NCBI RefSeq assembly: GCF_003385185.1
Contig: NZ_PQHZ01000019.1
Location: 49,222-113,221, forward strand
Length of the DNA: 64,000 nt
From: Amycolatopsis palatopharyngis
GTDB lineage: Bacteria > Actinomycetota > Actinomycetes > Mycobacteriales > Pseudonocardiaceae
Reading direction: 5' to 3'
A program made the translations under genes and the position numbers. Positions within the stretch are counted from its first letter, which is position 1, and each line of letters begins with the position of its first letter. Below the pieces are notes generated by a model, which saw nothing but the letters and a program-made list of their open reading frames with translations, did not search any database and was not told where the DNA came from. This document shows, piece by piece, positions 35,968-44,597 of the stretch.

Positions 35968-37547
35968 GTCGTCACCTTCGCCGCATCGGCGAGTATCGGC
36001 AGTTCCGCGGTGAACACCGCACCTCCAGCGTTGTGTACCTGTACGGAACCGCCCCGCCTGCGGCAGATCTGCCGGGTGATCGCCAGCCCCAGCCCGCGCT
36101 GGCCGGCATCCTCGGCGGCCTTCGTGGTGAAGCCGTGGGTGAAGACCTCCGTGGCGATCTCCGGTGCGACACCGGGGCCGGAGTCGCGAACGACGACCGC
36201 GACCGTATCGGACTCCTGCCGGATCTCCACCTCGATCCAGTCGCCGCCGGTGCCGTGCAGCGCATCCAGTGCGTTGTCCACGAGGTTGCCCACCACGGTC
36301 ACCAGATCACCGGACAGCCGTTCGTCCACTGAAGCGAGGCTGCTGGTTTCGGTGAGCCGTAGCCCGATTCCCTGCTCCGCGGCGAGACTCGCCTTCGCGA
36401 TCAGCAGCGCCGCGACGGCGACATCGCCGATATGTGTGGTGACCTGGTCGTGCCACTCGTCGTGCGCCCGGCTGACCAGGTCGACGTAGTTGCGCACTTC
36501 CTCGTACTCGCCCAGTTCGATCAATCCGGCGATGGTGTGCAGGCGGTTGGTGAACTCGTGCGCCTGGGCGCGAAGGGTGTCCGTCGCCCTGGAATTGGCG
36601 GCGAGTTCCTCGCGCAGGGCGACCAGTTCGGTCCGGTCGCGTAACGTCGCCACGGCGCCGAGTTCGCGACCGTCACGCGCGACCGCCATCCGGTTCATCA
36701 CCAGCACCCGCCCCGCGCGCAGCACGATCTGGTCGGCTCCGCTCGCCGTTCCGATGAGGACGTCCCGCAGCCGTTGGTTGAGGTCGAGGTCGGCAACGCG
36801 TACACCGACACATTCCTGCGGAAGGGCCAGTAGCTCCCGTGCCTTGTCGTTGACGAGGGTGATGCGGCCCTGCTCGTCGAGGGCCACCACGCCTTCCTTG
36901 ATCCCGTGCAACAGCGCCTCGCGGTGCTCCACCAGCCCGGTGATCTCGCGGGGTTCGAGACCGAGGGTCTGCCGCTTGACCCACCAGGTGATGAAGACCG
37001 AGCCGGCGATGCCGATCAGGGTCGCGATCACCAGCAGGGCCAGCGCGTTACCTGGAGAGTTGGTCACGCCCTCGAAGAACCCCGGCATCTCCTTGCCCGC
37101 AGCGACGATCCCGAGGATCTCACCGTTCTTGTCGAGCACGGGAACGTGCGCCACGAGGTAGTCGTCCACCTCCCCGACCCAGGCGCGGCCTACGGTGACC
37201 GTGCTCTCGCCGAGCGGCAGCGCGTCGCGGATCTGCCGTGGATCCGGTGAGGTCAGCACCTTCCGATCGGGGCTGGCGATGATCACCGAGTCCGCGCCGG
37301 AGAGGCTGCGTGCGCTTTCGGCGAAGATCGGGAGTGCGTCGCGCCGCACCGGATCGGCCAGGCTGGTGCGTACCCCCGGCGTCGCCGCGACGTTTTCCGC
37401 CACGGACAGCAGCTTCCGGCCCTCGGTGTCGGTGAAACTCTTGCCGGACTGGATCACCGAGAAGGTGACCACGCACGCCAGCAGCGCGAAGACGATCGCC
37501 AGCTGCCAGCCCAGCAGTTGGCGGGCGAGGGAACCCTGTACGCCCAC
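35964..37547 (-). CDS. Sensor histidine kinase, CitA/DcuS type
   Basis: A 527-residue membrane kinase: TM1 (about 10-32, LLGWQLAIVFALLACVVTF), periplasmic PAS/Cache sensor (about 35-170; ending near VLDKNGEILGIVAAGKEM), TM2 (about 180-202), cytosolic PAS (about 220-310; LLHGIKEGVVALDEQGRITL), then the Spo0B-like histidine box RAQAHEFTNRLHTIAGL and a HATPase domain with DNALDALHG and GLAITRQICRRRGG. This type senses citrate or C4/tricarboxylates outside the cell. GTG 37547 has GGAGG upstream. Overlaps the regulator gene by 4 bp. Its position opposite tctC-tctB-tctA predicts the stimulus is the transported substrate. Confidence 0.92.
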   Translation of the reverse strand: MGVQGSLARQLLGWQLAIVFALLACVVTFSVIQSGKSFTDTEGRKLLSVAENVAATPGVRTSLADPVRRDALPIFAESARSLSGADSVIIASPDRKVLTSPDPRQIRDALPLGESTVTVGRAWVGEVDDYLVAHVPVLDKNGEILGIVAAGKEMPGFFEGVTNSPGNALALLVIATLIGIAGSVFITWWVKRQTLGLEPREITGLVEHREALLHGIKEGVVALDEQGRITLVNDKARELLALPQECVGVRVADLDLNQRLRDVLIGTASGADQIVLRAGRVLVMNRMAVARDGRELGAVATLRDRTELVALREELAANSRATDTLRAQAHEFTNRLHTIAGLIELGEYEEVRNYVDLVSRAHDEWHDQVTTHIGDVAVAALLIAKASLAAEQGIGLRLTETSSLASVDERLSGDLVTVVGNLVDNALDALHGTGGDWIEVEIRQESDTVAVVVRDSGPGVAPEIATEVFTHGFTTKAAEDAGQRGLGLAITRQICRRRGGSVQVHNAGGAVFTAELPILADAAKVTT

Positions 37548-37944
37548 GCCACACCTCCGTGTGTTCTGTCTCGCTTGACCGGACCTCCAACTATGACACC
37601 TCGCCGGCGCTGCGCCACGTGACCACAAAGAACACAAGTACCGAAAGGCGCGTAAGGGAGACAGCGGGCCAGCGCCGGGGGAGCATGACCGATCAGGCGG
37701 ATGCTGACAGGCGTGGCGGATCGGCGGGGTTGCGTTTCATGGTGATTCGTGGAACTCGGCCGACGAAGTCCCGCTATCGAGGCGGCAGGGCGTAGAGCAG
37801 CGAGACTGGAAAGTCTTCTGGGAAGTCAGAGCCCTGGCGACTCGATCGCGGACCCGAGTTCTCAGACAAGCACTGAGGCCGGCGTCACACGGTCCGGCGA
37901 ACACGAGCAGGACAGAAACACGAGCACATCGAGGTGCACTCCGC
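37548..37944. promoter_or_regulatory. Divergent control region between kinase and tctC
   Basis: A 397-bp gap without a credible gene. It must hold promoters for the two-component pair (minus) and for the tricarboxylate transporter (plus). The stretch 37610-37650 (CACGTGACCACAAAGAACAC) is richer in A than its surroundings and is a candidate binding site, but I could not define a convincing repeat. No ribosome-binding site is obvious before ATG 37945; GAGG lies at 37930 region. Confidence 0.5.
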
Positions 37945-38931
37945 ATGAAGAACCCGAAGACCTGGCTGGCGGTGCTGGGTGCCGCACTGCTGGTACTGGT
38001 CGTCCCACCACTGGTGTCCGCGGGTGGTGACGAGAGCGGCTCACAGATCCGCGGCCTGCGGTTCATGGTGCCGAACTCCCCAGGTGGTGGGTACGACATC
38101 ACCGCGCGCACGGCGGCGAAGACCATTGAGGACGCCGAGTTCAACGGCAACATCGAAGTGTTCAACCTGCCCGGAGCAGGTGGCACGGTCGGCCTCGGCA
38201 GGCTGGTCAGTGAACGCGGAAACGCGAAACTGGCCATGTCGATGGGACTCGGCGTTGTCGGCTCGGTCTACACCAACCAGTCGCCGTCCTCACTCCAGGA
38301 CACCACGCCGATCGCCCGCCTGACGGAAGAGTCCGACATCGTCGTGGTGGCGAAGGACTCCCCGTACAAGAACATCGGCCAACTGGTCGAAGCCTGGAAG
38401 AAGGACCCTGGTGCGGTCCCGGTCGGTGGTGGTTCCTCCCCCGGCGGGCCGGACCATCTCGCGCCGATGCTGATGGCGAAAGCCGTCGGTATCAAGCCCC
38501 GCCAGGTTCGGTATGTGCAGTACGACGGGGGCGGTGAGCTGATGGCCTCGGTACTCGGCGGAAAGGTCGGTTTCGGGGTTTCCGGAATCGGCGAGACCCG
38601 CGACCAGATCGATGCGGGAGAGCTGCGCGCGCTCGCGGTGACGAGCCCGAAGCGCGTGCCGGGTATCGACGCTCCCACCCTGCAGGAGTCCGGAGTGGAC
38701 GTCGGCTTCACCAACTGGCGCGGAGTGGTCGCACCGCCCGGCATCAGTGACGAGGACCGGGACAAACTCGTGACGATGTTCAGCAGGATGCACGGAACCG
38801 AGCAGTGGCAGGAAGCACTGCGGAAGAACGGCTGGGGCGACGCGTTCCTGACCGGAGACGAGTTCGGTGCCTTTCTGAAGTCGGAGAACAATCGCGTGGT
38901 TTCGGTACTGAAGGAGTTGGGGCTGGCATGA
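37945..38931 (+). CDS. tctC: Tripartite tricarboxylate transporter, substrate-binding protein TctC/Bug family
   Basis: A 328-residue periplasmic-type binding protein. The N-terminal signal (KTWLAVLGAALLVLVVPPLV) lacks a lipobox Cys, so it is secreted or membrane-held. The Bug/TctC pattern is clear: GLRFMVPNSPGGGYDITART, FNLPGAGGTVGLG, and VPVGGGSSPGGPDHLAPMLM. It captures a tricarboxylate or related acid for the TctA/TctB membrane complex. It overlaps tctB by 4 bp (ATGA) and is divergent from a CitA/CitB-like two-component system, its likely regulator. Substrate is not determined by sequence. Confidence 0.92.
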   Translation: MKNPKTWLAVLGAALLVLVVPPLVSAGGDESGSQIRGLRFMVPNSPGGGYDITARTAAKTIEDAEFNGNIEVFNLPGAGGTVGLGRLVSERGNAKLAMSMGLGVVGSVYTNQSPSSLQDTTPIARLTEESDIVVVAKDSPYKNIGQLVEAWKKDPGAVPVGGGSSPGGPDHLAPMLMAKAVGIKPRQVRYVQYDGGGELMASVLGGKVGFGVSGIGETRDQIDAGELRALAVTSPKRVPGIDAPTLQESGVDVGFTNWRGVVAPPGISDEDRDKLVTMFSRMHGTEQWQEALRKNGWGDAFLTGDEFGAFLKSENNRVVSVLKELGLA

Positions 38932-39503
38932 CTTCCTCGCTCGGTAACTCGTCCACGGAAACTGTGAACACTGTGGACAGCCCTGTGGATACCTTCGGGA
39001 ACTCGGCACCGCCGCCTTGGTGGCGCGCGCATTCCGAACTCGGAATCTGTGTGCTGATGCTGGTGCTCGGTGTGCTTGTGCTGACCGACGCGCTGACCAT
39101 GCCGGCCGATTTCACCCAGCGCGGGCCGATCGGACCGAAGACCGTGCCGGTGGTCGTCGGCTCGTTACTCGTGCTCGTTTCGGTTCTGCTGGCCCGCAAT
39201 GTGTTGCGCGGCGGCCGGGGTGAGGCCGAGGCGGGCGAGGACATCGACCTCGCCGCGCCGACCGACTGGCGCACCGTGCTGCTGCTCTCCGGAGCGTTCC
39301 TGGCCAATGCGGCACTGATCGGCACCGTGGGTTTCCCGATCTCCTCGGCGATTCTGTTCTGGGGTGCCTGTTATGCCCTTGGCAGCCGCAACTTCGTCCG
39401 CGACCCATTGATCTCCGCAGCGGTCGCGGTGATCACCTGGGTCATGTTCAACGAGCTGCTCGGGGTTCCGCTGCCCGGTGGGCCGCTGATGGAGGTGCTC
39501 TGA
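38928..39503 (+). CDS. tctB: Tripartite tricarboxylate transporter, small membrane subunit TctB
   Basis: A 191-residue protein with about four transmembrane helices (LGICVLMLVLGVLVLTDAL; VPVVVGSLLVLVSVLLA; VLLLSGAFLANAALIGTVGF; LISAAVAVITWVMFNELLGV) and the conserved C-terminal LPGGPL. The N-terminal 35 residues are Ser/Thr-rich and hydrophilic. TctB is the small subunit assisting TctA. Overlaps tctC by 4 bp. Unusually, a palindromic doublet of about 90 bp separates it from tctA. Confidence 0.9.
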   Translation: MTSSLGNSSTETVNTVDSPVDTFGNSAPPPWWRAHSELGICVLMLVLGVLVLTDALTMPADFTQRGPIGPKTVPVVVGSLLVLVSVLLARNVLRGGRGEAEAGEDIDLAAPTDWRTVLLLSGAFLANAALIGTVGFPISSAILFWGACYALGSRNFVRDPLISAAVAVITWVMFNELLGVPLPGGPLMEVL

Positions 39504-39520
39504 TGATGCGTCCGCCAATT

Positions 39521-39607
39521 CGCACTTTCCCGGGAAAGTGCGCGAAGGGCATTCCCGTGACCTGGGATGAGCGGTTCCGGTCTCGCACTTTCCCGGGAAA
39601 GTGCGAG
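39521..39607. repeat. Palindromic REP-like doublet, type I (copy 2), inside the tct operon
   Basis: Palindromes at 39521-39542 and 39582-39607, with centres 63 bp apart exactly as in the doublet at 407-493. The spacer again has CCCGTGACCTGGG (39554-39566). It sits between tctB and tctA, which are otherwise expected to be adjacent, so the hairpins may affect mRNA stability or relative expression. Confidence 0.88.
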
Positions 39608-39663
39608 CAGAACTGGCCCGGTGCGGGTGCGGAATCAGGCGTTGTGCTGGAGGTGTGCTGACC

Positions 39664-41172
39664 GTGGACTCGTTCTCCCTGCTGATCGACGGGTTCGGTG
39701 CCGCACTGACCCCGCAGAACCTGATGTTCGCCGTCATCGGCGTGATCCTCGGTACGGCGATCGGAGTGCTGCCGGGGATCGGCCCGGCGATGGCCGTGGC
39801 CCTGCTGCTGCCGGTGACCTTCGGGCTCGACGCCTCCGCTGCGTTGATCATGTTCGCCGGCATCTACTACGGCGGCATGTTCGGTGGATCCACCACATCG
39901 ATCCTGCTGAACACACCGGGCGAGAGCGCGTCGGTGGTGACGGCGATCGAGGGCAATCCGATGGCCAAACGCGGCCGGGGCTCGCAGGCTCTCGCCGCGG
40001 CCGCGATCGGTAACTTCGTCGGCGGCATGATCGGCACCCTCGGGCTCGTCGTGCTCGCACCGACCATCGCCTCGCTCGCGGTGAATATCGGGGCGCCCGA
40101 CTACTTCGCGATCATGGTGCTGGCGTTCATCGCTGTCACCTCGGTACTCGGCCGGTCGCGCATCCGCGGCTTCTCCTCACTGCTGATCGGTCTGACGATC
40201 GGCCTGATCGGTCTCGACCAGATGACCGGGCAGTCCCGGCTGACGTTCGGATCACTGCACCTGGCAGACGGCATCGACGTGGTGATCGTGGCGGTCGGAT
40301 TGTTCGCGGTCGGCGAGTCGCTGTGGGTCGCGTCGCGGCTGCGGCACGGGCAGGAAAAGCCGATCCCGGTCGGTCAGCCGTGGCTGGGCCGTAGCGACCT
40401 GCGCCGCACCTGGCGGCCGTGGCTGCGCGGGCCGGTGATCGGCTTCCCGTTCGGCGCGATTCCCGCCGGTGGTGCGGAGATCCCGACGTTCCTCTCCTAC
40501 GTTGTCGAGAAGCGGCTGTCCCGGCGCAAGGACGAGTGGGGCAAGGGCGCGATCGAAGGGGTCGCCGGCCCGGAGTCCACGGCCAGCGCCTCAGCAGCCG
40601 GCACGCTGGTGACGATGCTGACCCTCGGGCTGCCGACGACGGCGGTGGCCGCGGTGATGCTGGTCGCGTTCCAGCAGTACGGGTTCCAGCCGGGGCCGCT
40701 GCTGTTCGAGCAGGAGTCCGGTCTGGTGTGGACGTTGATCGCGAGCCTGTTCGTCGGGCTGGCGCTGCTGCTGGTGATCAACCTGCCGCTCGCGCCGCTG
40801 TGGGCGAAGCTGCTGCGGATTCCGCGCCCTTACCTGTACGCGGGCATCCTGTTCTTCGCCAGCGTCGGCGCGTATGCCGTCGGCGGCGAGGTGATCGACC
40901 TACTGCTGCTGTTCCTCGTCGGGCTGCTCGGGTTCGCGATGCGCAGGTACGGACTACCGGTGCTGCCCGCGGTGATCGGGGTCATCCTCGGCCCGGCAGC
41001 CGAACTGCAGATGCGGCGGGCGTTGCAGATCAGCGACGGTGAGCTGATCGGCCTGGTCAACTCGCCGATGGCACTGGTGGTTTACGCGATCATCGCGGTG
41101 ATCCTGGCCTGGCCCCTGGTCCGCAGGTTCCTGCCCAGGGCCGAGGTGAGTGAAGAACGCATCGACGCCTGA
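39664..41172 (+). CDS. tctA: Tripartite tricarboxylate transporter, large membrane subunit TctA
   Basis: A 502-residue permease with about twelve hydrophobic segments and the two TctA signatures: [20 protein letters not shown] and [20 protein letters not shown] (about residues 60-80), and in the second half [20 protein letters not shown] and [15 protein letters not shown]. It carries the substrate channel of the tripartite importer. GTG 39664 lies 10 nt after GGAGG; the GTG at 39655 is too close. The frame is open upstream through the palindromic doublet, which is not coding. Confidence 0.92.
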   Translation: MDSFSLLIDGFGAALTPQNLMFAVIGVILGTAIGVLPGIGPAMAVALLLPVTFGLDASAALIMFAGIYYGGMFGGSTTSILLNTPGESASVVTAIEGNPMAKRGRGSQALAAAAIGNFVGGMIGTLGLVVLAPTIASLAVNIGAPDYFAIMVLAFIAVTSVLGRSRIRGFSSLLIGLTIGLIGLDQMTGQSRLTFGSLHLADGIDVVIVAVGLFAVGESLWVASRLRHGQEKPIPVGQPWLGRSDLRRTWRPWLRGPVIGFPFGAIPAGGAEIPTFLSYVVEKRLSRRKDEWGKGAIEGVAGPESTASASAAGTLVTMLTLGLPTTAVAAVMLVAFQQYGFQPGPLLFEQESGLVWTLIASLFVGLALLLVINLPLAPLWAKLLRIPRPYLYAGILFFASVGAYAVGGEVIDLLLLFLVGLLGFAMRRYGLPVLPAVIGVILGPAAELQMRRALQISDGELIGLVNSPMALVVYAIIAVILAWPLVRRFLPRAEVSEERIDA

Positions 41173-41182
41173 TGCCGTCGCC

Positions 41183-41225
41183 GAGGCCCCCTGACTCGCG
41201 TTGCGAACGCGAGCCAGGGGGCCTC
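41183..41225. terminator. Hairpin terminator between tctA and the oxidoreductase
   Basis: GAGGCCCCCTG (41183-41193) pairs with CAGGGGGCCTC (41215-41225); an inner CTCGCGTT/AACGCGAG extends the stem. It lies between two convergent stops and can serve both. Confidence 0.88.
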
Positions 41226-41232
41226 GTTCGTA

Positions 41233-42141
41233 TCAGCTGCGGGCGGCGGCAGCGTGGGCTTCGGCGAGCAGGCGCTGCAGGTGCAGGCCGCGGTGGACGT
41301 CGCAGGGGTGGGTGCTGGTGCCACTGGCGATCATCGCCGCGAAATCGTCCAGCATGGCTGTGTAGGACTCGCTCGCCGAGCCGGGCCTGCGTCCGAGGCA
41401 ACGGAACCCGTGCTCTCCGTACACCGCGAACTCGACCACGGTCGGTTGTACGGGCAGCCGCAACGACATGCTCACGGTGCTGGTGGCGCCGCCGGTGTGC
41501 TCGAGCAGCACGTGCCAGAGGTCGTTCGCTCCCTGGTGCGCACTCAGCACCCGAGTGATGCGGCCGAGTGCGGCGTCGATCAGGTCGAAGGCATGCGGTC
41601 CGATGTCGGCCAGCGCACCCTGCTCATGCCGCCACGCCGAAGCGCCGTAGGTGTCCCCGAGCAGCGCGCCGGACAGCCAGCGCACGTTTCCGCCGGACCA
41701 GTCGCCCTCCTGGGCCAGCCCGCTCAGCCACTCCTGGGTCTGTAGCGAGTAGCGCAGGGTGAGTACCACCAGCGCCACGACACCGGACTCGGTGACGGCG
41801 TCGGCGAGGCGTTGCGCCCCCGCGACATCGGCGGCGATCGGCTTCTCCAGGATCAGGTGCTTACCGGCCTTGGCCGCGCGGACGCCCAGCTCGGACTGGA
41901 TCGCCGGCGGCACCGCGAGTGCGACGGCGTCCACGGCGTCGAACAACTCGTCGACATCGGCGCAAGCGACGGCGCCATTCGCCTCGGCGAGTTCCCTCGC
42001 CACCTCCGGCCGCCGCGTCCAGATGGCGGACAGGGTGGTTCCGGGATGGTCGGCAAGGCCGGGGACGTGCACCGACGAGGCCCATGGGCCACCGCCGATC
42101 AGACCGACTCGGAGGGGGGCTGGAGGCGCTTCATCGTGCAT
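41233..42141 (-). CDS. Gfo/Idh/MocA family NAD(P)-dependent oxidoreductase
   Basis: A 302-residue dehydrogenase. The N-terminal Rossmann fold starts LRVGLIGGGPWASSVHVPGL, with typical VALAVPPAIQSELGVRAAKAGKHLILEKPIA (here only the EKPIA motif at about 98-102 need be noted). The C-terminal beta-sheet domain includes GALADIGPHAFDLIDAALG with the family's conserved His. Members oxidise or reduce sugars and inositols. It lies 29 bp after a hydroxyacyl-CoA dehydrogenase gene on the same strand, but the pairing has no obvious metabolic logic. Substrate unknown. Confidence 0.87.
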   Translation of the reverse strand: MHDEAPPAPLRVGLIGGGPWASSVHVPGLADHPGTTLSAIWTRRPEVARELAEANGAVACADVDELFDAVDAVALAVPPAIQSELGVRAAKAGKHLILEKPIAADVAGAQRLADAVTESGVVALVVLTLRYSLQTQEWLSGLAQEGDWSGGNVRWLSGALLGDTYGASAWRHEQGALADIGPHAFDLIDAALGRITRVLSAHQGANDLWHVLLEHTGGATSTVSMSLRLPVQPTVVEFAVYGEHGFRCLGRRPGSASESYTAMLDDFAAMIASGTSTHPCDVHRGLHLQRLLAEAHAAAARS

Positions 42142-42170
42142 GCGCGAAAGGGTAGGCCACCCAGCTGGAG

Positions 42171-43031
42171 TCAGGTGTAGCTGTAGAAGCCGCGGCCGGT
42201 CTTCTTGCCGAGCAGGCCCGCGTCGACCATCCGCAGCAACAGCGGCGGGGCCGAGTAAAGCGGCTCCTTGAACTCGGCATACATGGAATCCGCGATCGCC
42301 TTGATGGTGTCCAGCCCGATCAGGTCGGAAAGGCGCAGCGGTCCCATCGGGTGCGCGGTGCCCAGTTCCATACCGCGATCGATGTCCTCCGCCGAGGCGA
42401 AGCCGCTCTCGATCATCCGGATGGCCGACAGCAGGTAGGGCACCAGCAGCGAGTTCACGATGAACCCGGCGCGGTCCTGCGAGCGGATCACGGTCTTGCT
42501 CAACGCGCCGGTGACGTGCTCGTCGGCGCGCCGGATCGTCTCCTCGCCGGTGAGCAGCGAGGGCACCAGTTCCACCAGTGGCAGGACCGGAACCGGGTTG
42601 AAGAAGTGGATGCCGACCACCTGCTCGGGCCGGCTCGTGGCCATGCCCAGCTTCATGATCGGAATGGAGGAGGTGTTCGAGGCGAAGATCGCGTCCGCGC
42701 GCTGGACGACCTTGTCGAGCGAGCTGAACACCTCGACCTTGGCCTGCTCCTGCTCCAGTACGGCCTCGACCACCAGGTCCCGGTCGGCGAACGCCTCCAG
42801 GTCCGTGGTGAAGGTCAGCCTGCCCAGTGCGGCTTCGGCGTCGGCCTCGGACAGCTTGCCGTTGCGGACGCCGCGTTGCAGCGACTTCTCGATCCGGGCC
42901 CGGCCCGCATCGAGTGCGGGCTGGCTCACCTCGGTGATCGCCACCTCGAGCCCGGCTTTCGCGTGCACCTCGGCGATACCCGAACCCATCAGGCCCGCGC
43001 CGACCACACCTACCCGCTGGATCTCAGTCAC
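42171..43031 (-). CDS. 3-hydroxybutyryl-CoA dehydrogenase (FadB2/PaaH-like)
   Basis: A 286-residue NAD(P)-dependent 3-hydroxyacyl-CoA dehydrogenase. The Rossmann motif is VGVVGAGLMGSGIAEVHAKAG, the catalytic region is SNTSSIPIMKLG and HFFNPVPVLPLVELVPS (catalytic His), and the C-terminal domain ends with LLGKKTGRGFYSY. It interconverts acetoacetyl-CoA and 3-hydroxybutyryl-CoA in fatty acid or butanoyl metabolism. GTG 43031 after GGAGAG gives the standard start MTEIQRVGVVGAG. The gene is isolated from other beta-oxidation genes here. Confidence 0.92.
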   Translation of the reverse strand: MTEIQRVGVVGAGLMGSGIAEVHAKAGLEVAITEVSQPALDAGRARIEKSLQRGVRNGKLSEADAEAALGRLTFTTDLEAFADRDLVVEAVLEQEQAKVEVFSSLDKVVQRADAIFASNTSSIPIMKLGMATSRPEQVVGIHFFNPVPVLPLVELVPSLLTGEETIRRADEHVTGALSKTVIRSQDRAGFIVNSLLVPYLLSAIRMIESGFASAEDIDRGMELGTAHPMGPLRLSDLIGLDTIKAIADSMYAEFKEPLYSAPPLLLRMVDAGLLGKKTGRGFYSYT

Positions 43032-43098
43032 TGCTCTCCTCACCGTGCCCAGTCAATCCGATGTCCGGCAGACGCACGTTCTGAAGACACACGAAACT

Positions 43099-43138
43099 CG
43101 AGGGTGGGGTCTGGGGTTGCCCCCAGCACCCACCCTCG
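43099..43138 (-). terminator. Hairpin after the DUF3073 gene
   Basis: CGAGGGTGGG (43099-43108) pairs with CCCACCCTCG (43129-43138), with inner CTGGGG/CCCCAG. It lies 13 bp beyond the DUF3073 stop and upstream of the hydroxybutyryl-CoA dehydrogenase, so it separates the two same-strand genes. Confidence 0.85.
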
Positions 43139-43151
43139 GGTTTCTCGTACG

Positions 43152-43337
43152 TCAACGGCGGTACTCGTCGTACCCGTCGTCGTACGGGTCTTCGTCCCGC
43201 TGCTCGTCCACGTGCTGGTCACCGGAGGAGCTACCGGACAGCTCTCGCTGTAATGCATCGAAGTCCGTGGTGGGAGTGCTGTACTTGAGCTCCCGGGCCA
43301 CCTTCGTCTGCTTGGCCTTAGCTCGGCCGCGCCCCAT
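43152..43337 (-). CDS. DUF3073 small protein
   Basis: A 61-residue protein starting MGRGRAKAKQTKVARELKYS, the DUF3073 signature conserved across actinobacteria, and ending in an acidic, Tyr-rich tail (DEDPYDDGYDEYRR). The basic head suggests nucleic-acid or ribosome contact, but no function is established. The M. tuberculosis relative, Rv0810c by my recollection, lies next to purM; here about 15 kb of other genes have been inserted between. Confidence 0.9.
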   Translation of the reverse strand: MGRGRAKAKQTKVARELKYSTPTTDFDALQRELSGSSSGDQHVDEQRDEDPYDDGYDEYRR

Positions 43338-43691
43338 GGCTCGACCCCCTCGCACAGGGGCGGGGCGGCCGGGGGAAATCGGCGGCCCCGCATCGTCTCG
43401 ACAACTATTTCCTCCGACCACCGTACCGTGTCCCGGGGGTAAGACGCGACGCGGCACGGTGTGCGGGATCCGACACTTCCGGAGCTTGTCCGAGAACCCG
43501 GGTCCGCGACCCGAGCCACCAGGGCTCCGGCTCCGATGGGCCGTCCAGTTTTGCTGCTGACCGCCCGCCCCGCCTCGACAGCGGGTTGTCCTCCGGTCGC
43601 GGACCGTGCCGCCCGCCGGTCGCCGCCCGTCCGGCTCGCGGTATAGCCAGGCGGTGGTTGCGATCCCCGGCCGACGTGCCACGATTCTCCT
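43338..43691. other. 354-bp gap without a recognisable gene
   Basis: The region lies between the divergent DUF3073 gene and the next plus-strand gene. Several frames are open but show only compositional shadows. No tRNA fold, repeat family member or strong hairpin was noticed. Promoters for both flanking genes must be here, but I could not place them. Confidence 0.5.
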
Positions 43692-44597
43692 GTGCTTCGA
43701 CCGTTCGTGGCGTACCTGCGGGTGTACGAGCCACTCTCAGCGTTCGGCGACCCGCCGGACCCGCGGCTGGTCAAGGCCGTCGAGACCGCGCAGCTGACCA
43801 GGGCCTCGGCAGGCGAACGCGAGCAACTCATGTGGCTCAAATCACAAACCGCCGCGCCCGCGCGGTTGCTGCCCGCCGAGCTCGCCGACGGCAGGGCCGC
43901 GCCGAGTACCACGACAGATGTCCTGGTGCTGGACCCGGCCGAGGTGCCTGTCGGTCCCGACGTCACGGTCGGTCCGGGGCCGCTGGTCTGCCCCCTCGAA
44001 CTGCGGGCGCGCTCGGCCGCCGCCCTCGCCAGCTTCGTCGGCGACGCCCACCCGACCCTGCGCGACTCCGTGCTCAACGCGGGCGGGGTCAGCGTCGAGT
44101 CCGTGCGGGCACGCACCACCGCCGCACTCGGCGACCTGCGCCGCTCCGCCATGCACGTGCTCTCCACCACCTGGACTGTGCCGTTGCCGTGGTTCGCACT
44201 GGTCGATCCGGACGAGCGGCGGCTCGTGCTCGGCGCGGGCAGGCACGATCCGGAGCGAGAGCTTTCCTGGCGGGTGGCGATGGTGGACGCGCGCAGGCGG
44301 GTCTCCGACGCACGGAAGCTGGTGGAGAACAGCATCGGTGACTCGGGGCCCGGCCGGGTGCTCGCGGAGACTGGCCGCTGGCTGGAGCACTTCCACGAGG
44401 ACTCCGCGGTCGAACTGGACTACGGCGGCCTCGTGCAGCTGATCTCCGACCCGATCCTGGACACCGACACCTCCGCCGAGGAAGTGCACCGGATCCTCGA
44501 CTCGCTGCGAACCGGCGATGTCGAGGAACTCGCCGAGTTGTTCCAGGACCTGCGGGACTACTGGGCGGAACTGGCCGCGAGGGAACGCCTCAACTGA
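43692..44597 (+). CDS. Conserved actinobacterial hypothetical protein (DUF8083-like)
   Basis: A 301-residue soluble protein that I recognise only as a conserved actinobacterial hypothetical of this neighbourhood. It begins MLRPFVAYLRVYEPLSAFGDPP and has conserved TWTVPLPWFALVDPDERRL and SWRVAMVDARRRVSDARKLVEN in the middle, then a C-terminal helical region (EEVHRILDSLRTGDVEELAEL). No signal peptide, membrane segment or catalytic motif is visible. Its 3' end overlaps the convergent asparaginase gene by 40 bp. Confidence 0.75.
   Translation: MLRPFVAYLRVYEPLSAFGDPPDPRLVKAVETAQLTRASAGEREQLMWLKSQTAAPARLLPAELADGRAAPSTTTDVLVLDPAEVPVGPDVTVGPGPLVCPLELRARSAAALASFVGDAHPTLRDSVLNAGGVSVESVRARTTAALGDLRRSAMHVLSTTWTVPLPWFALVDPDERRLVLGAGRHDPERELSWRVAMVDARRRVSDARKLVENSIGDSGPGRVLAETGRWLEHFHEDSAVELDYGGLVQLISDPILDTDTSAEEVHRILDSLRTGDVEELAELFQDLRDYWAELAARERLN

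Noticed and set aside
43338..43691. A gene in the 354-bp gap before the DUF8083-like gene
   Set aside because: Open frames there are low-complexity Arg/Pro/Gly shadows without a ribosome site or recognisable similarity.
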